Of a DNA stretch of 8,765 nt, positions 1-5,205 are shown one piece after another. Within the stretch, counting starts at the first letter, position 1. The number at the start of each line of letters is the position of its first letter. A program made the position numbers and the translations under genes. The notes beneath the pieces were generated by a model. The model worked only from the letters and a program-made list of their open reading frames with translations, was not told the DNA's origin and searched no databases. Origin of the DNA: Actinomycetes bacterium (GTDB lineage: Bacteria; Actinomycetota; Acidimicrobiia; Acidimicrobiales; RAAP-2); the NCBI GenBank assembly GCA_021849435.1, contig JAJZSX010000085.1, positions 1 to 8,765 of the forward strand, written 5' to 3'.

Positions 1-15
1 GTCGCCATAATTAGG

Positions 16-54
16 CGGCGTCATTGTCGTCGAATAGTGCACTTGGTGACGCCG
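16..54 (+). promoter_or_regulatory. Leader inverted repeat upstream of first small membrane gene
   Basis: CGGCGTCA at 16-23 is perfectly complementary to TGACGCCG at 47-54, enclosing a 23-nt loop. That loop itself holds an 8-bp palindrome, AGTGCACT (36-43). The right arm ends 6 nt before the GGAGG ribosome binding site (61-65) of the 74-343 gene, so in RNA it would make a hairpin just 5' of the translation start. A -10-like CATAAT lies at 6-11, with any -35 outside the window; if it is real, the hairpin is in the 5' leader. A regulatory role is inference. Confidence 0.35.
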
Positions 55-73
55 TGTACGGGAGGAAATGCTC

Positions 74-343
74 ATGAGCAACATTACGACATCATTTGCA
101 ATAGTTACTGGAACGCTTGCTACGGTAGTGAATTGGGCATCGGTAGCGATAAGTGGCAGTTCGCACTATTCGCCGCTTTCATTAGTCCTGATCATTATTG
201 GAATAGTTGGTCTTCTGGCGGTTATAGGGGAGTTGATTGTCTACCGAGTGGCCAAGAAGCATGAGCTGCATACCATGATCACCGAGATGAGTAGAACAGA
301 GCAGGATTCAATCTCAACTGGGGAGTCGAGACGCGAAAGTTGA
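74..343 (+). CDS. Small two-helix membrane protein, DUF6458-like
   Basis: Predicted 89-residue protein of unknown function. I chose ATG 74 because GGAGG at 61-65 sits 8 nt upstream; ATG 68 would be only 2 nt from it. Two hydrophobic segments are visible, about residues 8-27 and 35-58, separated by a short polar turn. A charged, hydrophilic tail of about 30 residues follows (KKHE, RTEQDS, ESRRES), probably cytoplasmic. It aligns without gaps to the protein at 597-860 over residues 8-48: F8, W21, A22, S33, L39, I41, G43 and G46 are identical. The two are therefore likely paralogues. The general pattern (short N-terminus, two helices, a G-x2-G in helix 2) resembles small actinobacterial DUF6458-type proteins, but that family assignment is tentative. 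Its base composition is much closer to 50% GC than that of the downstream genes, with many A/T third positions, which suggests weak codon selection or recent acquisition. Confidence 0.7.
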   Translation: MSNITTSFAIVTGTLATVVNWASVAISGSSHYSPLSLVLIIIGIVGLLAVIGELIVYRVAKKHELHTMITEMSRTEQDSISTGESRRES

Positions 344-444
344 CCCAGCTATTGTCGTGAATCTGCGTCGCGACGAAGTTGTTGACTTAACGATGGAGCG
401 GGCGGTATTCATGCAATGTGCCGCGATGAACCTTAAGCGTAGTA

Positions 445-488
445 CTTGACGTTCAAGATAGGAAATATGCGGTAAATAACCTTTACCG
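445..488. repeat. Two inverted repeats upstream of the promoter
   Basis: CTTGA-CGT-TCAAG (445-457) and CGGTAAA-TAACC-TTTACCG (470-488) are perfect inverted repeats with 5- and 7-bp arms. They lie directly upstream of the proposed -35 element at 495-500, the usual position for an activator or repressor operator. They could instead be part of a structured transcript. The rest of the 253-nt gap between the stop at 343 and the start at 597 also holds a 10-bp palindrome, CGTCGCGACG (366-375), just after the first gene. It holds no convincing ORF. Confidence 0.3.
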
Positions 489-494
489 AATTTC

Positions 495-523
495 GTGATA
501 TAGATTGGAAATGATGGTATAAT
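495..523 (+). promoter_or_regulatory. Extended -10 sigma70-type promoter
   Basis: A perfect TATAAT lies at 518-523 and is preceded by TGG at 515-517, which makes an extended -10 (TGnTATAAT). Seventeen bases upstream, GTGATA (495-500) matches the -35 consensus at 4 of 6 positions. Transcription would start near 530 and give a leader of about 67 nt to the gene at 597. This is the best promoter match I found in the window. Confidence 0.5.
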
Positions 524-535
524 CGGGCGCAGGGA

Positions 536-575
536 GTCCGGACCTCGCTTCTAGCGAACTCAGCACTTTGCTGAG
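536..575 (+). promoter_or_regulatory. Structured 5' leader: three consecutive dyads
   Basis: Almost every base between 536 and 575 belongs to a perfect dyad: GTCCGGAC (536-543), TCGCT-TCT-AGCGA (545-557) and CTCAGCA-CTT-TGCTGAG (559-575). They sit between the proposed start of transcription (~530) and a GGAAAG ribosome binding site (583-588) for the gene at 597. The last two would fold as short stem-loops in RNA. No U-tract follows, so an intrinsic terminator is unlikely. Control of translation or protein binding is possible but unproven. Confidence 0.4.
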
Positions 576-596
576 GGGAAATGGAAAGTAGTTGAG

Positions 597-860
597 ATGG
601 GACTTCCCGGAATGGTTTTTAGCTCTATTGCGGTCGCCGCAGGGGCCATTATGTATTGGGCCATCACCTATCAGGGTCAAGGTTTTCGCTTTTCAACAAT
701 CGGAGTGATACTCATGATTGTCGGGGCGTTTGGTTTTGTGGTGTCGGCTGTGGTGTTCGGTGTCTCGCGGGGTTCGATTGGTACGAATCGCCACTCGCTG
801 GATCGCCAGGTCACGGATTCGAGTGGGAACACGAGTTCGGTCCATGAAGAAACGAAATGA
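597..860 (+). CDS. Small two-helix membrane protein, DUF6458-like
   Basis: Predicted 87-residue protein of unknown function. ATG 597 is preceded by GGAAAG (583-588) at 8 nt spacing. An upstream ATG at 581 runs into a stop after four codons. Helix 1 spans about residues 6-25 and helix 2 about residues 33-56. A hydrophilic Ser/Thr/Glu-rich tail of about 30 residues ends in HEETK. The N-terminal MG-x2-G start, the WA pair at 21-22 and the LMIVG motif in helix 2 resemble the actinobacterial DUF6458 type, a family with no established function that I know of. It is the paralogue of 74-343 and is probably driven by the promoter at 495-523. Its composition is intermediate between the AT-richer first gene and the GC-rich right side. 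Its 3' end overlaps a possible small ORF at 844. Confidence 0.72.
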   Translation: MGLPGMVFSSIAVAAGAIMYWAITYQGQGFRFSTIGVILMIVGAFGFVVSAVVFGVSRGSIGTNRHSLDRQVTDSSGNTSSVHEETK

Positions 861-981
861 CGTACGCGATGAACGGTCGACGAAGGTCGGCAAGTTCCTA
901 AGGCGCGGAAGGCTCGAAAAACTCACTCGCTGGGTGGGTGACGAAGACGTGACGACCTACGCGCCTCGTGGGAGCTATTGA
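844..981 (+). CDS. Possible 45-residue basic small protein
   Basis: An ATG at 844, inside the last codons of the 597-860 gene and in another frame, opens a 45-codon ORF ending at 979-981. The product starts MKKRND, is rich in Lys/Arg in its first half (FLRRGRLEKLTRW) and has an acidic patch GDED before a polar end. It has no membrane segment. The 17-nt overlap and a following gene 2 nt downstream fit a compact operon with translational coupling. I see no good ribosome binding site, and I do not recognise the protein. The codon third positions after 861 are GC-leaning, which gives weak support for coding. It could be chance. Confidence 0.35.
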   Translation: MKKRNDVRDERSTKVGKFLRRGRLEKLTRWVGDEDVTTYAPRGSY

Positions 982-983
982 TT

Positions 984-1052
984 GTGAAAATCCGTTCGAG
1001 TACCGTAATCGTTCTCTTGTTGGTGGTCATCATCTACCTGATGGTGCGTTGA
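984..1052 (+). CDS. Possible 22-residue single-helix membrane peptide
   Basis: GTG 984 has GGAG (971-974) 9 nt upstream and opens a 22-codon ORF ending with TGA at 1050-1052. The product has a short basic start (MKIRSS), a run of about 14 aliphatic residues from Thr7 (VIVLLLVVIIYLMV) and a final Arg, so it reads as one transmembrane helix with basic ends. It follows the previous small ORF by 2 nt and precedes the strong hairpin at 1070-1107, as expected of the last gene of a unit. At this length chance cannot be excluded. The ribosome binding site and the clean hydrophobic pattern are the supporting evidence. Confidence 0.4.
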   Translation: MKIRSSTVIVLLLVVIIYLMVR

Positions 1053-1069
1053 CTGAATGACCGGTGGCA

Positions 1070-1107
1070 GGGCGGCGCGGGGCGACGAATAGTCGCCGCG
1101 CCGTCCC
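1070..1107. terminator. GC-rich hairpin between convergent genes
   Basis: The left arm is GGGCGGCGCGG (1070-1080), a GG bulge, then CGAC (1083-1086). The right arm is GTCG (1092-1095), CCGCGCC (1096-1102), then G-T-CCC. The loop is GAATA. This gives about 14-15 GC-rich pairs. No U-tract follows, as is common for actinobacterial terminators. It lies between the end of the + strand small genes (1052) and the end of the - strand flavoprotein gene (1257), so it could stop transcription from both sides. From 1108 to 1256 I see no further gene, only a weak GGCAT/ATGCC repeat (1146-1168). Confidence 0.45.
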
Positions 1108-1256
1108 GGTCCGGCGCCGCATTGCGGGAAGTTCAGTTGTCGTCTGGCATGGAGCGCGCAGCGATGCCCACGAAGAAGTGGCTCAGTAGTGCAGGTGGCG
1201 CCAGTTGAGCAAAAGAACACACTGCCCAATGACGTAGTCGAAGTTGATCGAAGACC

Positions 1257-2762
1257 TCAGTGGCTCAAATGTGGCCCAGGAACGAACGTCATCGAGTTCA
1301 CGCCGAGGTCCGAGCCCGTCTCGTCAATCCCACTGCGGAGGTGTTCGATCACGTCAGCCGCGAAATAGGTCGTACGGCCCTTGAGCAGCGTTCGGATCTC
1401 GTTGAGGCAGTCACCACTGGTCACGATGGGGGGTTCGATCTCCCCGGAAGCGCGGACTTGACCGAGCCCGCACGTGGCCATGAGCCCGTTGCAGAGGCAC
1501 GCCGAATCGATGGTGGGCTCGAGTTCGCCCCCTTTTCGTAGGTAGGCCTTCACCGGTTCGGCCGCGCAGCGGTACCCGATGGAGCCATCGTCGGTGAGAT
1601 ACGCCTCGCGAAGATACCCGAGATCGCATCGGCGCACGCGATTCTCGTACACCTCTCGCTCTGAGATCGAACCCTCGACGTCGACTACTTTGAAGGGGTA
1701 GCCCGTCGAGGAGGCGCGAATTGAAGTGCGCACGTCGACGGTGCCGACTTCGACGCTGGCGATCACCTGGGCTCGGAGTGACTCGTCCATACCGGACTCG
1801 TCGCAGTAGGCGAAGAGCGTTCCGACCTGGACACCGGTAGCTCCCAAGTTGCGGGCGTCGCGTACGTGCTCGGGCGTGGTGACGCCGCCCCCGATCCAGA
1901 ACGGTCGACCGAGGTTGCTGAGCGCTGCGAAGTCAACTTCGTCTCGGGGACCATAGATTGGCGCGTCATTGGCATCCAGGGTCAGCGGACCCCGTGGCGG
2001 TGCGTTGTGGCCACCGGCGATTGGTCGTTCGACCACAAAACCGTCTACTGGCCCCTCGCTGCGCTTGATGAGTGCAGTCGCTAGGACGTTTGACGAGATG
2101 ATCCCGATGAACTTGGGTCGGTTCAACTCGGTCGCGCCGTCGAGGTACGGTGCCGGGTCGAAGTGGAGGGTTGGCGAGTCCTCAGTTGACGCATTGGCCA
2201 ACGCCAACTTGGTGTCAACGCTCAGTCCGTGTCGGAGCCGTTCCAAGACGCCGGGGATGTGCGTGGGCACTCCGGCGCCCATCATGACGTAGTCAACGCC
2301 GGCGATCATCGCGCCGCAAAGCAACGCCACTGTCGGGATTTGGACTTTCGTCAGGAGATTGATCCCAACGATTCCACTGTGCCCGGCCTTGGCCATTGCG
2401 ACCTCGGCGAAGGCGGCCAATACGAGAAGGTCGGTTGAGCGCCGTTTCGAACGATGGGTCAACATGAGCAGGTTCTGGTACGGGCCGTTGGCGCGTCGAC
2501 GCACCGCCGTGAACTGGCGGACCACGTCGTCAACGATCGAGCGGACGGGAAAACGATCGAGCACGGAGCGCAGCGCGTCGTCGACGCCGAATTTCTGGAG
2601 TCGGCGAGCGAAAACCGCGTCAATCGCGGTTCCCGAGACGACCCCGAGCTGACCAGCGACCGACACACTTCGGGCCAAGCGCCAGTCCGATACGGCGATC
2701 CCCATCCCGCCTTGGATCAACCACGGCAAGCGCTTCGTCGTGGGGAGGGCGGTCTCGTTCAT
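1257..2762 (-). CDS. Nitronate monooxygenase-family FMN protein with Cys-rich tail
   Basis: Predicted 501-residue cytoplasmic flavoprotein of the nitronate monooxygenase (2-nitropropane dioxygenase) superfamily, an FMN-binding TIM barrel. Features in order: QGGMG at 17-21, near the N-terminus as usual; GQLGVVSG at 37-44; VGINLL at 132-137; GVDYVMMGAG at 155-164; AGGHNAPPRG at 249-258, holding the His at the position of the family's catalytic His; WIGGGV at 289-294; and GVQVGT at 310-315, where FMN phosphate binds. Typical nitronate monooxygenases have about 320-380 residues. Here an extension after about residue 345 carries Cys379, Cys399, Cys422, Cys424 and Cys431 within motifs such as RRCDLGYLR, GYRCAAEP and CLCNGLMA. 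Similar long actinobacterial homologues are usually annotated as nitronate monooxygenase, but the real substrate is unknown, and enoyl-reductase-like activity (as in FabK/PfaD relatives) is an alternative. ATG 2762 has AAGGA 8 nt upstream. It is transcribed away from the secreted protein at 3037. Confidence 0.85.
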   Translation of the reverse strand: MNETALPTTKRLPWLIQGGMGIAVSDWRLARSVSVAGQLGVVSGTAIDAVFARRLQKFGVDDALRSVLDRFPVRSIVDDVVRQFTAVRRRANGPYQNLLMLTHRSKRRSTDLLVLAAFAEVAMAKAGHSGIVGINLLTKVQIPTVALLCGAMIAGVDYVMMGAGVPTHIPGVLERLRHGLSVDTKLALANASTEDSPTLHFDPAPYLDGATELNRPKFIGIISSNVLATALIKRSEGPVDGFVVERPIAGGHNAPPRGPLTLDANDAPIYGPRDEVDFAALSNLGRPFWIGGGVTTPEHVRDARNLGATGVQVGTLFAYCDESGMDESLRAQVIASVEVGTVDVRTSIRASSTGYPFKVVDVEGSISEREVYENRVRRCDLGYLREAYLTDDGSIGYRCAAEPVKAYLRKGGELEPTIDSACLCNGLMATCGLGQVRASGEIEPPIVTSGDCLNEIRTLLKGRTTYFAADVIEHLRSGIDETGSDLGVNSMTFVPGPHLSH

Positions 2763-2810
2763 GTGACCCGTCCTTGCCGCGAGACGAACGTCTCAATCTG
2801 GCCTCAATCC

Positions 2811-2839
2811 ATTCTATGGTGCCGCACGCGGTTTGAGGA
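2811..2839 (-). promoter_or_regulatory. Possible promoter for the flavoprotein gene
   Basis: Read on the - strand, TAGAAT (2816-2811) matches the -10 consensus at 5 of 6 positions. A weak -35 candidate, TCCTCA (2839-2834, 3 of 6), lies 17 bp away. The start of transcription would be near 2804, leaving a leader of about 40 nt before ATG 2762. The remainder of the 274-nt divergent spacer holds only weak candidates for the rightward gene, for example TACCAT at 2947-2952. Confidence 0.25.
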
Positions 2840-2999
2840 AAATTCAGCCCAATTGCCGTGACCGATTGCATTCGCCGCGAAGCCGATTTAGTGATCGAGT
2901 CCCCTCATACCTGATTACTGGTGGTGAGTGCGCGTCGTTTCCTCGCTACCATGGGGCCAGAGACGGGGAAGCGCGTTCGCACCGACGTCGAGGTTTGTG

Positions 3000-3032
3000 C
3001 GAGGGCGACACGTCGCCCGCCTCGAGAGGAGG
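3000..3032 (+). promoter_or_regulatory. Leader hairpin next to the AGGAGG ribosome binding site
   Basis: GGGCGAC (3003-3009) and GTCGCCC (3012-3018) form a perfect 7-bp inverted repeat. An alternative, larger fold pairs CGAGG (3000-3004) with CCTCG (3020-3024) around GCGA/TCGC. The structure ends 2-8 nt before a full AGGAGG (3027-3032), which lies 4 nt from GTG 3037. The strong ribosome binding site fixes the start of the secreted protein. The hairpin may influence access to it, which is inference. Confidence 0.4.
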
Positions 3033-3036
3033 CACG

Positions 3037-3471
3037 GTGCGTAGCGCAGACTTCGTCCGCGGCGCGGTTGGATTGGTCTTGCTGATGGCGGCGGTTATCG
3101 CCGGCGCCTCGGCGGGCGCGAGCACAGCACAGCCGCACATCGTGGTGACTCCCGCGGTCGGCCTGCGCAGTGGTGAGATTGTCAAAGTTCGAGGTGCTGG
3201 ATTCAAGCCGAAGGATTCGGTCTTCATCGTCGAATGCCTTGCGACCGCGAAGGGTCAGGCCCAGTGCAACATCTCAACGGTGGTGGCGGTCACGATCAAC
3301 GCCAAGGGTCTCCTGCCACTGACCAAGTTCAAGGTGAGGACCGGCAAGGTCGGCTCCGGTACGTGCGGAACGACGGTGAAGAACCTCCGTGCCTGCGCAG
3401 TGAGCGTTGGCAATATGAAAGGTAAGGATTCGACGTCGGCACGGATCACGTTCCGTAAACCGACTCGCTAG
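3037..3471 (+). CDS. Secreted neocarzinostatin-like domain protein
   Basis: Predicted 144-residue secreted protein. The frame stays open back to 2833, but AGGAGG at 3027-3032 and an immediate signal peptide place the start at GTG 3037. Residues 1-9 are polar with Arg2 and Arg9, residues 10-24 are hydrophobic, and AGA at 26-28 suggests signal peptidase cleavage near 28/29. The mature part opens with VTPAVGLRSGEIVKVRGAGF, the typical start of the neocarzinostatin-like immunoglobulin-fold domain (VTPatgL.dGq.V.V.g.gF). Cys67 and Cys77 keep the 10-residue spacing of the first disulfide in neocarzinostatin apoprotein. Cys110 and Cys120 probably form the second, with a longer loop. Known members bind enediyne chromophores, but many actinobacterial relatives have no known ligand, and no enediyne synthase is in the window. 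It precedes the MFS exporter by 84 nt on the same strand. A role in binding or carrying a small hydrophobic molecule is inference. Confidence 0.7.
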   Translation: MRSADFVRGAVGLVLLMAAVIAGASAGASTAQPHIVVTPAVGLRSGEIVKVRGAGFKPKDSVFIVECLATAKGQAQCNISTVVAVTINAKGLLPLTKFKVRTGKVGSGTCGTTVKNLRACAVSVGNMKGKDSTSARITFRKPTR

Positions 3472-3555
3472 TGCGTCAGTTCCGCAGCGACGGATCCGAG
3501 CACTCCAGGCGCCGTTGGGGGAGTTGTGAAGTTGGAGTGAGAGCGGGGGTGCGTG

Positions 3556-5184
3556 ATGGCGTGGCGTAGCGACGATCCAGTCGTGGCGACCGATGGGTCA
3601 GCCGTCGTCGCGCTGCGGCCGCCGCTGACCTCGGCGCTCTCGCATCTGAGCTTCGTCGCGTTGATGTCGGTGCTGTTCCTGACCTTTCTCGACAACACCG
3701 TGGTCAGCCCGGTTCTCACCAATGTCCAGTCGGAGCTCCACGCCGGGGTTCCCCAACTGCAATGGGTGGTGGGGGCCTACGCGCTGGCGTTCGCGAGCTT
3801 GATGCTGGTGAGCGGCTCATTGGGCGATCTGCTTGGACGAAAGACTGTCATGCTGGTCGGTGTCGGTGTCTTCATCGCGGGCTCAATCGTCAGTGCACTC
3901 GCCAAAGACCCGACGGTCCTGATCATCGGTCGAGTAGTCATGGGCGTGGGGGCCGCCGGCTCCGAACCGGGGACGCTGTCGATGATCCGTCACGTCTACC
4001 CCGAGCGACAACGACGTGCGCGCGCGCTTGGGGCGTGGGCGGCGGTGTCCGGATTGGCGCTGGCCGCGGGTCCGGTTATCGGCGGGGTGCTCGTCGGGCT
4101 CTGGTCGTGGCGCGCCATTTTCTGGTTCAACGTCCTCTTCGGCGGCGCGGCACTGATCATCGCCCTGGTGGCGTTGCCCAACAACGCACCCGAACTTCAC
4201 GCACCGCTCGATGTGGTCGGCTTCGTGCTCAGCACGGTCGCCCTCGCGACTGCAACGTTCGCCACGATCTGGGCGGAGTCGATCGGGTACGGGGCTTCGT
4301 CGATCATCACGCTGTACGTCATCAGCTTCGTATCGATCATCGCCTTCGTCGTCGTCGAGTCTCGGGTGAAGAGTCCCATGTTGAACCTGCGGTACTTCGC
4401 GCGCCGGACGTTCCTCGGCGCCAACTTCGTCGCCTTCACGACGTACTTCGCCATCTTCTCCATATTCTTCTTCGTCGCGTTGTACCTTGAGGTCGTCGTC
4501 GGGGTCGGGGCGTACCGGCTGGCACTCGACTTCCTGCCGCTGTTGGCGGGGATGGTGGCCGCCTCCCTCTTCAGCGGCCGATGGGTGGCCCGTGCGGGTT
4601 CGCGTACGCCGATGATGGCGGGCAGCATCCTCGCCGCGGCGGGCGTCTTTCTCACCAACCTGGTCATCGGTACGCACGTGGGACTGGGTTCCCTGGGGTG
4701 GACCATGGGGCTCGCGGGGATTGGCTTTGGGATCGTCGTGGTACCGGTGACGTCTGACGCCCTCCAGGCGCTGCCCGCCGCGCATTCGGGAATGGCCGCG
4801 TCGACGGTCAACACGGCCCGTGAGCTTGGCGCCGTCGCGGGAGTGGCCATCCTGGGCTCGATCGTGAACGGTCAGTTGACCGTTCACCTCACACAGCGGC
4901 TCATCCAGATCGGAGTACCTGCCTCGTACCGGGCCGAGATCATTGCCGCGCTCACGACGGGGACGATTGGCGCGAAGGCCAAGCACTACCGCGGTGGTGG
5001 CGCGGCGATCCAGGCGATCATTAACAAGGTGGTGGACGCCGCCTACGGCGCCTTTACCAACGGCCTGCACATTGCATTGTTGGTGGCGAGCGCCTTGATG
5101 GTCCTGTCGGCGATCACCGCGCTCCTCGCTGGGACCGGCGTCAAGGTGAGGCTCGCGCGCCGGGACGTGGACGTCCTCGAGTAA
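3556..5184 (+). CDS. DHA2-type (EmrB/QacA) MFS exporter
   Basis: Predicted 542-residue inner-membrane proton-driven drug/metabolite exporter of the 14-helix DHA2 family; the length is typical. ATG 3556 lies 6 nt after a GGGGG stretch (3545-3549); the GTG one codon earlier is less well spaced. After a polar N-terminus of about 30 residues, helix 1 ends with LDNTVVSPV (45-53), the DHA2 helix-1 motif. Motif A is GSLGDLLGRK at 87-96. A motif B-like segment begins with GRVVMGVGAAG at 125-135. The motif C-like antiporter signature, GPVIGG, is at 172-177, followed by SWRAIFWFN. A long extracytoplasmic loop precedes the last helix, as usual for the family. The substrate cannot be read from sequence. 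It begins a run of four transporter genes; the next starts 21 nt downstream. A 24-bp palindrome lies inside the gene at 4864-4887. Confidence 0.92.
   Translation: MAWRSDDPVVATDGSAVVALRPPLTSALSHLSFVALMSVLFLTFLDNTVVSPVLTNVQSELHAGVPQLQWVVGAYALAFASLMLVSGSLGDLLGRKTVMLVGVGVFIAGSIVSALAKDPTVLIIGRVVMGVGAAGSEPGTLSMIRHVYPERQRRARALGAWAAVSGLALAAGPVIGGVLVGLWSWRAIFWFNVLFGGAALIIALVALPNNAPELHAPLDVVGFVLSTVALATATFATIWAESIGYGASSIITLYVISFVSIIAFVVVESRVKSPMLNLRYFARRTFLGANFVAFTTYFAIFSIFFFVALYLEVVVGVGAYRLALDFLPLLAGMVAASLFSGRWVARAGSRTPMMAGSILAAAGVFLTNLVIGTHVGLGSLGWTMGLAGIGFGIVVVPVTSDALQALPAAHSGMAASTVNTARELGAVAGVAILGSIVNGQLTVHLTQRLIQIGVPASYRAEIIAALTTGTIGAKAKHYRGGGAAIQAIINKVVDAAYGAFTNGLHIALLVASALMVLSAITALLAGTGVKVRLARRDVDVLE
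4864..4887. repeat. Perfect 24-bp palindrome inside the MFS gene
   Basis: GTGAACGGTCA (4864-4874) and TGACCGTTCAC (4877-4887) are exact reverse complements separated by GT. The DNA encodes VNGQLTVH near the start of the last long loop of the transporter. Arms of 11 bp are rare by chance in a window this size. It could be a binding site for a dimeric regulator, an RNA hairpin within the message, or coincidence. Confidence 0.6.
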
Positions 5185-5205
5185 TTCGGTAAACTTCGTC
5201 GACTC

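Noticed and set aside
37..264. 75-codon + strand frame overlapping the first small gene
   Set aside because: It has no ribosome binding site and an irregular composition. The frame from 74 has GGAGG and a paralogue in the window.
844..860. Frameshift joining the 597-860 gene to the 844-981 frame
   Set aside because: The 87-residue product already has a complete tail similar in length to its paralogue, so no frameshift is needed.
975..1229. 84-codon - strand frame across the intergenic hairpin
   Set aside because: It spans the 1070-1107 hairpin, has low-complexity content without a domain and runs against the more plausible 984-1052 frame.
2454..2861. + strand frames opposite the flavoprotein gene (also 1969-2292 and 1260-1541)
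   Set aside because: The - strand frame has continuous family motifs over 501 residues; the opposite frames have none and no ribosome binding sites.
2833..3036. 68-codon upstream extension of the neocarzinostatin-like ORF
   Set aside because: It would bury the signal peptide, and AGGAGG plus GTG 3037 mark the start.
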